A stretch of 64,000 bases of DNA from Blepharisma japonicum (lineage: Eukaryota; Ciliophora; Heterotrichea; Heterotrichida; Blepharismidae), in the NCBI GenBank assembly GCA_949751835.1, contig CATKHK010000083.1:62001-126000 (forward strand), given 5' to 3'. This document shows, one piece after another, positions 37,323 through 49,114 of the stretch (its first letter is position 1; each line of letters starts with the position of its first letter). A model generated the notes under the pieces. The model had not been told where the DNA came from and searched no databases. It saw only the letters and a list, made by a program, of their open reading frames with translations. Both the position numbers and the translations under genes were made by a program.

Positions 37323-37535
37323 CTTTATATTTTGCTCACCAAGCCTTTCATTGTGCTTTTAGGGGTAATTAAATAAATTAATCTGTTTATTTTTAATTAA
37401 GAGATAGAATTAATTTTTAATGCAAATATAAATTTATGACTGAATTTTAATTGGGAAAAACCAGTATATAATAAGAATTTTAATAAAGATTTAGGCTTAA
37501 TGCAAAAAAATTAGCAGTATTAATAATTTGCATTG

Positions 37536-37988
37536 ATGAAAAATAAGATATTCTTATGGCTGGCTCTATTTTGCTGCAACAAGGTTGAGAACAAAGAAGA
37601 AGAAAAACTATCCCGTAGAGGATCTTCAAGGAAAGAAAGAGAAGTAAATTCTGCAAGCCCATTGAAAGATATAACAGAGTTTGAGTCACACAATTCAACG
37701 AATTTAATAATCAGTAGCCAAAAGGATGATGAAATTAGCATTGAGCCTATTGATGAAAAAAAGAGCATTGTAAATAATCTAAGTCCTTTAGAAGATGCAG
37801 ACACATCTTCTCTTCGTAGAACTCCAACATTTGGAAACCCTACTTTTTCAGATCTTTGCATGAGATATATTATTAAAGAGGAGAGCACTGGAGGAACTAA
37901 AAATCATGTTGATGATAAAATAGTCAAAAAAAGAAGAGGAAGTGTCAGAAAAAAAAAGCAAAAAAACTTACAAAATGTGCATAATTAA
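37536..37988 (+). CDS. Small unknown protein with hydrophobic N terminus
   Basis: The product is 150 aa. The N terminus MKNKIFLWLALFCC could be a short signal peptide or membrane anchor, with two adjacent cysteines that might be acylated. The rest is hydrophilic, Ser/Glu/Lys-rich and probably disordered, ending in a Lys/Arg-rich stretch. No family is recognised. It lies alone between AT-rich spacers. A real gene is likely but not certain. Confidence 0.55.
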   Translation: MKNKIFLWLALFCCNKVENKEEEKLSRRGSSRKEREVNSASPLKDITEFESHNSTNLIISSQKDDEISIEPIDEKKSIVNNLSPLEDADTSSLRRTPTFGNPTFSDLCMRYIIKEESTGGTKNHVDDKIVKKRRGSVRKKKQKNLQNVHN

Positions 37989-38481
37989 ATAATTAATTAA
38001 CGTCACTTATTGTAAAAATGGTACTTTTGCATATCTTTTAAAAACTAGACAGAATAAAAAAGATGATGTATATTTACCCTGAAGTTTAAAAAGTCACAAT
38101 AAAAATTTGTGAGTTTATTTAAGTGATGAAAAGTTATTTTAAAAAGAAAATAAATGCGCTAATAAATAATTGGGAATTTCACAAAAATATGAATTGGGAA
38201 ACATAAATAGCGGATTATAAAACTATTTAACTAACTTACAAAATTTTCAAAATAATGTAAAAATTCATTATAAATTTCGAAAATAATTGATAAATAATTT
38301 CCATTTTAGGCAGTATTTTTTTAGAGATTCAGTCAATATTTTTATTAGATTCAAGCCTTAAAACATTAAGACAATATTTTAAGCTTTCATGGATAATTTT
38401 GAAATATTAAGATAATTTTTGTAAGGTAAATCAAATAATTTTCTTGATATAGAAGAAGATTAAATAGCTTAATAATTATTT
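37989..38481. other. Intergenic, AT-rich, nothing recognised
   Basis: This is a convergent spacer of 493 bp with many A/T runs. Stops are frequent in every frame. No RNA gene, repeat array or terminator structure is visible. Confidence 0.6.
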
Positions 38482-39189
38482 TTATCCTTCAAAAGAGTCA
38501 TCAAATGAATTTAAAACCATAGAAGTTTGATTTTTCAATGGCCCCACAATATCATCAAGCTCTGTGTTATATTTTTCATACTCATGACTAAGTTCCTCAA
38601 CCTCTATCCCATGTTTTTTATAAATTTCGTCTTCTATCTGGCTTGTTATTATGTAATAATCTTCAAAATCCCCCAAATATTCAGAATTTAATTCATTAAA
38701 GCGTTCTGAATAGTAAGCCATAAAATCCCTGACTTGCTCTAGAGTAAGATTAATTTTTACCTCTTCATTGAATATAGGTTTCACAAGTTCTTCAGAATAT
38801 TGAGCAATTTCTGGGAAAGAAGCGTAATAATTTACTGAGTCTACAAATGTTTTGTGGGAAATTCCATATCTTTTGCTTACCTGCTCAGTAGCACTCTCAC
38901 TGAAGAATTTCGTGTTTCCATGAAATCTCTTTATTATTTGCTCGTAATTTTCTGATCTTGGAGAATATTTTCGACGCTCAATTCTGCATGCCTTTACAGC
39001 TGGCCAATATTCGCTGGAATATTGTTGTCTGATATTTTGACAAATTTCTATGAAGGATTCCTCAGTAAGAATTTCAACCCTAAGATTGCTGCCTTTTTGC
39101 CTTTTGCCTTTGAATAAGTATCACAAAACTCCTGCTGATATAGTAACAGCACATCCTACTATTATTAATTCTTTGGAAGAAATACCCAT
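38482..39189 (-). CDS. Unknown N-terminally membrane-anchored protein, 235 aa
   Basis: The first residues MGISSK are followed at once by a hydrophobic segment (ELIIVGCAVTISAGVLWYLF, about residues 7-26, its Trp from a TGA codon) and a basic stop-transfer KGKRQK, so it should be a signal-anchored membrane protein. The remaining ~205 residues are soluble, helical and charged, with no recognised domain. It is leftward and lies 130 bp downstream of the USP7 stop on the same strand. Confidence 0.7.
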
Positions 39190-39319
39190 TATAAATAAAT
39201 CTTAGAAAAGAAGGTGGCTTAAGAAATTTATCTTAGAAATCCTATAATGTATGCTAATCCATTATTTTTGATGAAAGTATTTTTAATATAGCTTTTTCAA
39301 AGGCTTACATATTAACAGT

Positions 39320-42300
39320 TTAGTTAAGTCTCATCCCTTGTAATTTGTGCTCTACCACTATGCTCATATTTTTATACCTATCCCAGAAATCTTCTTCATT
39401 CTCATCTAAATCTTCCGTAATTTTCATCGTCTTTTGTCCCACCTTATCAATTTCAGCTACTTTTAATTTCAATCCTGTGATAATCCCTGCTTTTTCTACA
39501 ATTTTCTGTTTTATAGTAGCAGTTGTATCAGTTTTCTATATAATTTTTACCTTGATAACTAGAGTAAATGGCCTTCCTAGCCCTTCTTCTGAGTTATAAG
39601 CATGAAAAACCTTGATCCTCTGCATAAGTTTTACCTTCAGCTTTTTATCTTTAAGCAATTTCAGCTCCTCATCATTCATGATTTTAATCCCTATCAATAC
39701 ATCTTTAGAAATTGCAATATCTTTTAGCTTATTTTCAGGCTCCAAAAAATTTAATATTGCTTTTTGGTTCTGCTGGTACAAAAACAGTTCAGGAAGCCCT
39801 TCAAGCTCATTGACCATTATATCGCATGCATCTTTTACAGTGCTTTCCTGATGAAGGACTATAGGAATAGATCGTAAAGGGCAATATTCTTCATCAAAAA
39901 ACACAACCTGTATATGTAGCATCCCTCTCATAGCTAATAAATCATATTGAGAAATATCATAATAAATTTTCTTATTTTGTAATATTTTCGATAAGAAAAA
40001 TTCAGGCGAATATGTATAAGGCTCCATATTTGGCCCAAGCAGGTTTATTTGATTTTCTGATATTTCTGGGCAATAAGGCTTTAATGCGTCTGCAATTATT
40101 TTCATTACTTGATGCTGGGTGTAAGATAGCGATAACTTTAATTCAAGCTTTTGTGGAAACATGTTTCTCTCCAGAAGCTGCTTAGAAAAGGACATAAAAT
40201 TGAAATATTGGTGCAAATCATAATAAAGGACTTGGACTTCTACATTACTAGCCACTTCTCTTAGCTTGTGAGGGATATTTTCACTGATGTCACTCCCTAT
40301 AATTAAAGAGTCTCCATTTTCTATGATCATCCCTTTTTTTTCTTTATTCCCAGTGACATGTCCAACTAATTCTTCAATCCTGACTTCTTCGCTTCCACAT
40401 CTTTCAATGCAAATCCACCCAACAGCTGCTTCTGAGAAATATTTTTCAAATAATTTCTGTTTTATCACTACAGCAGCAGCATCTTCAATCCATTCAACTC
40501 CTACAATCTCCAATTCTCCATTCATAAAAGTTTTCACAAACACAAATATATGTGAAGAAGGGCTGATCACAGCATTTTTCCCATTTTCTTGTATTGGCTC
40601 TGGGGAGCTTTCTTCTGAGGATTCATCTTTTCCGTCATCCCAGCTTCAAGAGTCAATTTTCCCATCAAAAACAGTTTTCGCAGACTCTATAAAAATGGCT
40701 TGGGTAATAAGGTTGTTTTCAAAGGCGTAATTACCTAAAATTTGGTTTAGGTCAATTTCTTTGAATTTTCAATTTACTGGACCTGGACTAAAAGTTCAGA
40801 GCTTGATTGGTCCTAAATGTGCAAGTTTTGTGTCAATGATGTATTGGACTTTAAAATTTTTGCGGGTTGAGTAAATAAAAAACCGGCTTTGAGATTCCGG
40901 AGGGGCTATTCCTGGGCCTTTTCAGCCAATAATTGTTTCTTTACTGGCAAGAGCGACTGTACAGTGTAAAACTCTGCGGACTCTTTTATTTTCTCTGACT
41001 TTTACTTCATTTGCAGGGATATTTGATACTAAAGAGACAGGGATATCTTGGCCATTAATGGGAGGAATTACTTTTGTTTTTTCTGATTTTTTGATATAAA
41101 ACAGCATATAAGCGCTTGTGTCGCTTTTTTTATTGCCGATTGAGATTTCGCCTGTGTCTGATAACAAGAGATCTTCCATATCCCCTCCTCAATTTGCTCT
41201 GACTACTTGTGACGGAAGTGCTCTTTCTACATTTTCATCATTAAATTTAAATCAGTTATCATCAAGCCCAGGCGAAATAAATGCATAGTAATGCCCAGAA
41301 GCTAGTGTTCCTGCATGAATCAATATAGAAAACAGTCTGTATTTATTAAGCCCTCTTTTTCCTGGGAGCATATAAGGATCTAGGTCAATTTCTTCATAAA
41401 ATTCAAATTTTTCATTTAATTTCACCATTGACCCTCTTGCTGGGTTGTATTCAAATCTTTTTAGCATGACTTGAAGGACTGGTGGGAGTTCTTCGATCAT
41501 CATAATTTTTTTGGCGTCTTGTTTTCCAAAGCCTTCTGCTTCATATTGCATATCCCCTGTCAATTCTACAGGTGAAAAATACTTTTTGAGACTTTCAATT
41601 ATGTTGTTATTTCCTTTGACATCAAGCTGCAAATCTATGAATTCTTCATATTTTTTTGAACTGTAGTCTACATTAAGGCATTGTATTTTTTGAAGAATTT
41701 TACCTTTAAAGAGGCTAGAATAGGTGCCTTGAGCAAGAGTTCCACTCATATTTCTTTCTAGAGTTTCTGATAATGTGTAGTTAAATTCTTGGACGTCATG
41801 TTGAATATGCCATTCATCACGACCCCATCCAAAACTTTTTAAAAGTTCTTGTGTCGATGGAGGATTTTGGCTAACTTGCAAAGCTCCAAACAGCTTCCTT
41901 AATGCTTGCGGGATCCTATCATATTCACTATCAGTTGGCATTATTGAGTACAAAGCCTTTCTAAATGACGTGATCAAAAATAAAGTTTGCAAAAGCGAGT
42001 TCATATAGCACGTTGTCCCTTCATTTACAAGTCCCACATATCCTGTTGCTTGACGGCAGGTTTCAGAATTAATGCTTGGCCTAAGAGAGCACACCACATA
42101 CATAGGCTTGTCCAAATAATAAGAATTTTTCTTATGAGAAATGAGCTTGGGGTATCCAATTAGCTTGGTCTCCATTGTAAAAGTGTCTTGTGAGGTTTTT
42201 GAAGTCTTTTTTATGACTTTCCCTGTCTTCTTTGTGACGTATAAGCTTAATGTAAAGTTTGCTGTCTGTGGGGAGAAATTTTCTTGGGTGTAGGCTTCCA

Positions 42301-42670
42301 CATAAATGCCAATGAATTTTTCTTCGTTTTTGGGGTGTAGAACCAAGCGCCAAAGCTGCCCATTTGAAGAGTTAAACCACTCGGTTTCGACCTAAATTAC
42401 GATTACCATCTCGTCTGCTGAAAAACGGGACATGAGCTTCGATAAGTTTGGGAGGCACCAAATTGCTTTGGACATGCCTGATGATGTCAGAAAGCTTTGG
42501 AATCGAGGCGAATTGGACTCCACAGGTTCTTGCGGAGGCTCATCTGGCGATGGTGGCGACGTTTTGGATGGAAAAACATCAACTTTATCAGGTGATCTTG
42601 GTCGTTTTAGAAAATGGCTGTCAAGACCTTCATTTTCATTGAGTTCCCGCTGCTAACTATAAGTTACCAT
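39320..42670 (-). CDS. USP7: USP7/HAUSP-type deubiquitinase
   Basis: Four exons (42670-42668, 42652-42407, 42391-39551, 39535-39320) give 1,101 aa, almost the size of human USP7 (1,102). The N-terminal MATH/TRAF-like domain (about 65-190) includes AIWCLPNLSKLMSRF and WFNSSNGQLWRLVLHPK, which spans an intron. The USP catalytic domain has Cys in NEGTTCYMNSLLQTLF (~206), His in ASGHYYAF (~443), and Asp soon after a TGA-Trp (WFKFNDENV). The C-terminal half corresponds to the ubiquitin-like (HUBL) array. It removes ubiquitin from protein substrates; in animals these include p53 and MDM2. Exon 1 is only the ATG. Several TGA codons are read as Trp. Confidence 0.94.
39536..39550 (-). other. 15-nt intron 3 of USP7
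   Basis: On the minus strand the sequence is GTAAAAATTATATAG, phase 0. The frame downstream stays open for 71 codons and completes the last ubiquitin-like part. Confidence 0.85.
42392..42406 (-). other. 15-nt intron 2 of USP7
   Basis: On the minus strand the sequence is GTAATCGTAATTTAG, phase 0. Removal joins RFSADEM to VETEWFNSS inside the MATH domain. Confidence 0.88.
42653..42667 (-). other. 15-nt intron 1 of USP7, directly after the ATG
   Basis: On the minus strand the sequence is GTAACTTATAGTTAG, and it follows the ATG immediately. No other Met opens the frame before the MATH domain, apart from an internal one in SGMSKAIW. Confidence 0.7.
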
Positions 42671-43176
42671 ATTTCAATAAAATAATTCTGAGTCCATTAA
42701 AGTTTACTCTAGGGTTTGCAGATCAGAATGAATTTTATTTCTTTCTTATCTTTTCAATTTTTGAGTATGGGTTCAAAATTGCTATATATTATTATCTCTG
42801 TTTTTATATTATTTTATTAATGATTTGGCCAATTTTTAAACTTGTAGTGTTGTTAATTGTTAATTTAAAGAAAAATATAGCAGCAATTTAAGATTTTGCG
42901 ATTTTAAATTAAATTTTAAGATAAAATTATTAATTTTTTATATTTAAAAACTATGAAGAAATTATATTTTAGATTAGGAGACTATAAAAAATTATTTGTT
43001 TTAGAAAGGAGAGGGCTATTTTTAATCTTATAGTTTATAAGCATGCAAATATATTGAAAGAAGAGGCTAGTTTAGGTGGAAACAATATTTAGCTTGCTCA
43101 TGAACTGGTTAATTAAATGACTTACTCTTTATTATGAAATAACTTGTTAAAGGCTTAGAAAAATGCTAACTTAGAC
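42671..43176. other. Intergenic, AT-rich, nothing recognised
   Basis: These 506 bp lie between the stop of the second kelch gene and the USP7 start on the same strand and must contain the USP7 promoter. I see long A/T stretches and no ORF, repeat or RNA gene. Confidence 0.6.
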
Positions 43177-44886
43177 CTAAATCGAAACCATAGATTTTGG
43201 CCCTAAATCAAATCTATAGCATTCATGCGCTTTTATATAATTAACCCCAATATATATTGCTTCTTTGTTATATGAGCAATAAATTTGGCTAGGATATTGT
43301 TCCTGAATTATAGATCTTCCGACTTGTTTCCAAGCAGTCTCATCCCCGTCTTCGCTTTCATAAATCATTCCATTGTCACACTCAATTAAATACAGTCTCC
43401 CAGCATTTACCAAGATTTTTCTTCTTCCAAATGCAAACTGGAAAGGAATTATTGTGAAAGAATCATTTTCAATCGAATATCGTAAAATGTTTCTATTTTT
43501 GCTTCCAGAAATCAAAATATCCATTTTAAATACTATGCAGTGGCAAAGCCAATCATCTTTTGGGAGTGGATTCAATTTAATCCATTGATTTCTGTCTAAA
43601 TCAAATCTCTCTGATAGAGTTAAAGCGCTTTTATTGTCATATCCTCCAAAGCAATAAACACTTCTATTGAAATAGATAGCTGAGGAAACGCAGCAAGGTG
43701 TTCCAGAAGGTAATTCTCGAAATTCTCAATTTCTGTCAATTATTAATGAAATACCAGAAATCGGATTAGTTTTGCCAAAGCAGAATAATTCGCCATTTGG
43801 AAGTTGAGCTATGCATGTGCCATAATTTAAGGAATTTGGTGTATTAAACACTTTGGTTTCTTTAACTTCGCTCTCGGTATCATAAATAATCAAATTAGTC
43901 TTACCAGCAGTACCCCCTCTGGTAAGATAAAGAGATGCAATTTGATGATAAGCGCTAATGTATTCTTGATAAGCTTGGCTGAGTGATGGATCACAAGCAT
44001 TAATTTCTTTTAAGTAAATACCATATGATGAGCAATTACTCCGAAAATCTTGCTCAAATTCTGGGTCATTAATTCTCCCTAGTATTTCATGCTTTTTATC
44101 TATTAATTTTTGAGTAAATATTTCGATTTGAGAATTTTGTTCTCCAGCAAGATTTTGAGTGTTTTTTTGGTCTCCCTTTCAAAGTATTTGATTTAAATCT
44201 ATTCTACTAGTCTCAATTTTACCTTTTAATTCAGATATCAGCTGATTTATTTCTGAAAAATAACCACCAGCAATACTTATATTTGATTCGATAGATTTAT
44301 CATATTCCCCAAGTGTTTTTTCTATTTTAAATAATATGTTTAAAAAGCTTTCAAATTTTTCTTGAATTAACTTTTCAACAATTATCTCTTGGCTTTTTTC
44401 AGAAGCCAACTGGTTAACCTTACAGAAATCTGAGCTTATTGGGATTAATTTTTTAATTTTTTCAATAGCATCATCTGGATGCAGAGTCAATAGTTTTAAA
44501 ATTGGATCATGCTCTGATTTTGAAATTTTTTGGGCTTGAAAAACTTTTTCAAAGGAATTATTTATTTCATGCAAATTAGAATCCAGCTTATCTAAGTTCT
44601 CTTCAAGATCACTTTTCGACTTTTGAAGACTCTGAATAAAAGAATCCACGATATTTTTCCTCAATTCATCTTGCTTGGATTTTTCTTTTGTAAGAAATCT
44701 GAGAAGCATCTCTTTTGTTTCTTTGCAAGCTTTCCAAAAAAGTGTCTTGAAATGGTGAGTATTGTTAGATGATTCAAGGTGCTCTGCTAAGTGCAATTTG
44801 CAGGAATAAGTTTCAGGAGAAGTGCAATCGCACGAATACTCAACTTCACTTTTGCAGCTAGCTTCAAAGCATTGCTTTAATTCCAT
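43177..44886 (-). CDS. B-box-like / coiled-coil / kelch protein (paralogue of 10018-11268)
   Basis: The product is 569 aa. It begins with a Cys-rich segment (CFEASCKSEVEYSCDC ... CKLHLAEHLE) of the same type as in the gene at 10018-11268. A long coiled coil (about 50-300) follows, then kelch-like blades (SAIYFNRSVYCFGGYDNKS, RFDLDRNQWIKLNPLP and more). Two TGA codons are read as Trp. The shared Cys-rich head with its CDC/LHL spacing plus propeller suggests a small family. The coiled coil is much longer here. The molecular target is unknown; a scaffold or ubiquitin-ligase adaptor role would be speculation. Confidence 0.75.
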
Positions 44887-45014
44887 ATTAAATATAAACT
44901 ATTTGTTATTTTAATTGAAAAATTATGAAATTGGCTTTTTATAAATCAAATCACTTTACAACTCGAATTTGCTCATAATTTTTGCAATTAGTCTCTATAT
45001 AATAATTAAGTTAT

Positions 45015-46904
45015 TTATTCATTTTGCTCATGGAAATTTTCAAGAGTTTTTTCTGAAGATGATATTCAAAGCTCTGATGTTTCTTGAAGCTCAGACAATT
45101 TTGTTCTTGAATTTTCTACCTCTTGATATCGTGAGCTTATAGACGGAGTTATTGAATTATATCGCTTTTGCTGAGATGCATAGTTTTCATGTATGTGTTT
45201 TACAATTTGTATATCATTACTAGATTTAGCACAAATGCCATGGTTTTTTGATCTTGCCGATAATTGCACTGTAGGAAACAAAGGCTTTCTTGTTAATTCT
45301 AAGCAAGATCTATGCTCTCCTAACCCTTTTTGCCGTAAAATCCATACACTTCCTTCTTTTACGTATAATGATAAATACTGTTTTTCAGAAATATAGTCTT
45401 CTAAACTTTTTAATTTTTGCTGGAAAATAAAAGCTCTTTGTTGGTGTGACGATAATCCTTTTACTATCTGTACAATGGCGACAGAAAGAAAATGTTTTTG
45501 TTCAATAATAATGCTCTCTTTAGAAAATCCATCTTCTTCTCCATTTGCTAATAATTTAATCCTTTTTCTTTGACCTTTATTTATTATAGTTTCTGTTTTT
45601 AATTCATAAAATTTTTTCGTCTTTAATCTTTCTTGATAAAATTTATTTGCAATTCTTTTGTAATAGTTTTTGACTTTAGATGTGTAAGAAAAGAGCTTCC
45701 AATAATATAAAATTCTTAATTTTTCTCGCATTTTGAGGTAATTTTTTATTTTTTCAACATAGATTAAGGTTCTTTGTTTTTTCGTTGAAAAATCTTTTAA
45801 TATGAGAAAGATTCTTTTCTTTTTTCAATTTTTGAGGGATTGGCAGCTTATTTTGGCAACTTGAGTTTTTTCGTGAGAAATTCTGGTGAAAGAGAGCATT
45901 ACTGAAAAAATATAAAATAATAGAGGCCGATTTGCAGATTTCAAGCCTATTTCAAGATATTTTTCCCTTGATTTTCTGATTTTTATATTTAAAGCAAGAA
46001 TAAGTAGCGTCGTTTTTTGGACATTTTTTTGCCATGCTTCATGCATTTGTTCAAGTTTCTGCTCTCCATACTCAGATCGCTCTTCCAAACAATTAAGTTT
46101 CTTCTGAATATTTTGATTTTTTCTCTTAGTTTTGCATACAATATGTTTAGAAGTTTTTATCCCTGTCTTCCCTGACACCAAAAATGGTCGATTTATTCTT
46201 GAAAGCTCTTGCAATAGCTCCCTCTGGTCTTCTAAATCCTTTTCTGCTCTTGCTGCAGCTTCTAATCTCTGCTGTTTCATCAACATTTTTCTTTGTTGCT
46301 TTATAAAGCTACTTCACGAGTATTTAGTATTATTCATTTGTTGATAAAGTTCCAGCAATGAAGACAAATTTTCTTTTTTATATAAAATATTTATACTTCT
46401 CAGCCACGGTCTTTTATCAATATACACATTTCGTGTGAGATAATTATTGAAATTTTCTGAGCTGAAATAATTTTTTGCTGAAAATTCAGAGGCACTCCCT
46501 TCTTGTTTTTGATAATGATGATTCAAAATGACAAGGCTTTCAGTTGTTTCGTAATCTTCAGGTAAATTTATATAATCTTGCATTGAGTTTTTATAGTCAA
46601 TTCATGAGAATAAAGGAATAGAAAATAATGCACTGGATTTAGGGATCGATTGATGGATTATTGTTCCAGGCTGAAGGTTAATTTTAGAAGAAGGTTTTTT
46701 AGGCGGCACTTCTGGATTTGTTGGGATACGAGTAGAATCAGAAGTTTTATCTTGGTGATTTGAGGATTGGGCAAGGTGTACAGAATTTAGATTTAAATTT
46801 GTAAGAGAAAATCTGCAGGATGATGAGCTTTCTGATAAGGAGGACTGGAGATTTGGAAAATTCTTTAAATAAGGAGTTGCGGCATTCGATTTGGATTTGA
46901 TCAT
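45015..46904 (-). CDS. Large unknown basic helical protein, 629 aa
   Basis: Four or more TGA-Trp codons join separate open pieces in one constant frame from the ATG at 46904 to TAA at 45015. The N-terminal ~100 residues are Ser/Pro-rich and probably disordered. The remainder is Lys/Arg-rich helix with scattered aromatics, for example LRILYYWKLFSYTSKVKNYYKR. Such W/Y-plus-basic helices resemble Sfi1-type centrin-binding repeats, which would suit a ciliate basal body or contractile fibre, but the repeats are too irregular to be sure. There is no enzymatic domain or membrane anchor. Confidence 0.65.
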
Positions 46905-47248
46905 TTAATTGCTATATAATAAGAATTAGCTTTTAGTAATTTCTAATGATAAATACCAACTTATTTATTAGAATTACATAATAAAATACTAGCATTAAGA
47001 TACTTCCAAGCAAATCTTCTTTAATCCTAATTTAGACATAAATTATAAAGTATAAGATAATAATTAAAAATTCAATTGCTCAATAAAATTTCAAAATTGC
47101 TAAATCATATGATTAATCTGCATCTTATAAATATTTTTTTAATGCTATCAGATTGTATATCATTTTTATGTCCTATATAAAATTTCACAAGCAATGACCA
47201 CATTTAATGTCCATTTATTATATCCACAAGCATCTGATATAATACAAT
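46905..47248. other. Intergenic between divergent genes, AT-rich
   Basis: These 344 bp separate the starts of the basic helical gene and the peroxiredoxin gene. They hold both promoters by position, and no motif is recognised. Confidence 0.6.
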
Positions 47249-47977
47249 ATGTCAGGTTGCCAACACTGTGACTCATCAGAAAACAAACTTTGCTGTCAGC
47301 CTAATTGTGATTGTGGAGAAAATTGTTCCTGCACCTCTATTGTCTGCTCAAAAACTTATGCTCCAATGGCACGAATCCGTATGCCAGCTCCAACTTTTTC
47401 AGGAACTGCATGGGATGGAAATAAAATGCGAAGGCTTACTTTAGAAGAATACAAAGGCAAATACGTAGTTCTTTTCTTCTACCCTTTAGATTTCACTTTT
47501 GTATGTCCAACCGAAATTATCAACTTTAATGATATGGCTCCTGAATTTCGGTCAAATAACTGTGAAATCATTGCTTGTTCAGTCGATTCTGTATTTACTC
47601 ATAGAGAATATACTTTAAAACCCCGTGATCATGGAGGGCTGGGAAGGCTGCAAATTCCATTATTGTCTGATCTAAGTAAAGCTATTGGTAAAAGATATGG
47701 AGTCTATTTGGATCATTCTGAGGATGAAGGAGTGCATTTGAGAGGAACTTTTATTATTGATAAAAATGGGATATTAAGACATGTGTCCATTAATGATCTT
47801 CCAGTGGGAAGAAGTGTAAGGGAAGTTTTGAGACTTGTACAAGCTTTTCAATATACGGACGAGCATGGAGAAGTGTGTCCTGAGTCTTGGTCACCTGGAG
47901 CACCAACTGTAGTACCATCACATGAAAGTGAAAAAACTGAAGAATATTGGAAAACTCATCATAATAAATCTAAGTAG
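47249..47977 (+). CDS. 2-Cys peroxiredoxin with metallothionein-like N terminus
   Basis: This enzyme reduces peroxides. The 242-aa product has a typical 2-Cys Prx domain from about residue 38. The peroxidatic Cys86 is in DFTFVCPTE and the resolving Cys210 in GEVCPESW. The HGGLG loop linked to sensitivity to over-oxidation is present, while the C-terminal YF motif appears as YW. Before it sits an unusual head with nine cysteines in the first 33 residues (C4, C7, C15, C16, C20, C22, C26, C28, C33), including CxC and CC pairs, as in metallothioneins. All Trp codons are TGG. The head may bind zinc or copper, or act as a redox relay; both are inference. Confidence 0.95.
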   Translation: MSGCQHCDSSENKLCCQPNCDCGENCSCTSIVCSKTYAPMARIRMPAPTFSGTAWDGNKMRRLTLEEYKGKYVVLFFYPLDFTFVCPTEIINFNDMAPEFRSNNCEIIACSVDSVFTHREYTLKPRDHGGLGRLQIPLLSDLSKAIGKRYGVYLDHSEDEGVHLRGTFIIDKNGILRHVSINDLPVGRSVREVLRLVQAFQYTDEHGEVCPESWSPGAPTVVPSHESEKTEEYWKTHHNKSK

Positions 47978-48250
47978 CTATTTTTTATTTTATTGAAGAT
48001 TTATAATTGAAAAATTAATTACTATTATGCAATATTTTCAATTTAATTAATTTCAAAATAAATAATAAAATTGAAAATAATAAAAAAATTGCTAGATTTT
48101 AATTAAAATTGACTTTTAGTATTATTCTTTATTGATAGCCTATAACTTATGCAATCAAATATCTATTTAAAAAAAAAATTAATTAATAAAAAATCATTTT
48201 AAGTTAAACTTAAATTTTTAATTAGATATCATTTGTTTTTGTCTAATAAT

Positions 48251-49114
48251 TTAACCGAACCTTGATAAATTATACCTTGCTTTTAGCGCAGGTCTAATAT
48301 CAGGCTCACTATTTAGTTCATCCAGTAATGTGGCAAGATTACACAATTCTCTATCTTCAGGGTCATTAAACCATGAGAGAATTGGTATTCCATTATCAAG
48401 CTGAAACGCGAATGATAAAATTGAGTTATCAACAATGATAACATCTTTTAAGTCTCTGCCTAAAACTCTCAAATCTTTAATGTAATTTCCTTTAATTTCA
48501 TAGCAAGACTCTCTATATAGCCTGTGCTTTATTAATTTTCTCTGCGGGTCAATGTTTTTTAACACTTGGTCAGCATATGCTTTCTGTGACGCAGTAAAAG
48601 CAACAACTTCGAATTTTTGAGAAACTGCTTTTAAAAATTCAAGTAAAAATGGTCTGTAGCTTACGTAGACGTTGCAGAGTCTTCCATGGCTCATAAAGCT
48701 GACTACTTCTTTATATGTTTGTGTAGGTGCTATATCGCTGTGAATTAAGGTCTCATCGAGATCCAACACAAGGGTGCGTTTTGGGGTATTTCGAAGTTTT
48801 GGAGGTAGATGATTCTGCCCTGGATCCGGTACATTTCGAGGCAGACTCATGAAAAACTCAAAAGGAGTCATTATTGGCTCCTCTGGCTCTGTTTCCACGT
48901 CCATTGATTGAGAATCATCAGGTTGATTTTGAATTTTTGTCTCCATTATTGGAGGAGATAAATAATTTTTTTGCGGGTCTTCATAAGTTTGAGGCACGGT
49001 ACTATTGTTTTCTGTAATAAAATTGTTATTTAATCCATTTGAATCTTCTTCACTATAACACTCGTCAAATTTTTTTGAAAGAGTTTGAATTGGTTCGATG
49101 GCTGTAATCATCAT
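48251..49114 (-). CDS. SCP/FCP1-type (NIF) phosphatase
   Basis: The product is 287 aa. The N-terminal ~105 residues are disordered and acidic. The catalytic domain starts with LVLDLDETLIHS (DxDxT/V nucleophile motif, about residue 116). It continues with FLLEFLKAVSQKFEVVAFTAS and IVDNSILSFAFQLDNGIPI, ending at RYNLSRFG. This is the compact small C-terminal-domain phosphatase (CTDSP) layout without BRCT. In other eukaryotes these remove phosphate from RNA polymerase II CTD serine or from other nuclear proteins, and Dullard relatives act on lipin. No membrane segment is seen, so the SCP type is favoured. Divergent from CDC123. Confidence 0.92.
   Translation of the reverse strand: MMITAIEPIQTLSKKFDECYSEEDSNGLNNNFITENNSTVPQTYEDPQKNYLSPPIMETKIQNQPDDSQSMDVETEPEEPIMTPFEFFMSLPRNVPDPGQNHLPPKLRNTPKRTLVLDLDETLIHSDIAPTQTYKEVVSFMSHGRLCNVYVSYRPFLLEFLKAVSQKFEVVAFTASQKAYADQVLKNIDPQRKLIKHRLYRESCYEIKGNYIKDLRVLGRDLKDVIIVDNSILSFAFQLDNGIPILSWFNDPEDRELCNLATLLDELNSEPDIRPALKARYNLSRFG

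Noticed and set aside
42432-42656. Plus-strand Gly/Ser/Asp-rich ORF
   Set aside because: It is antisense to exon 2 of USP7, which carries a natural Ser/Pro-rich N terminus.
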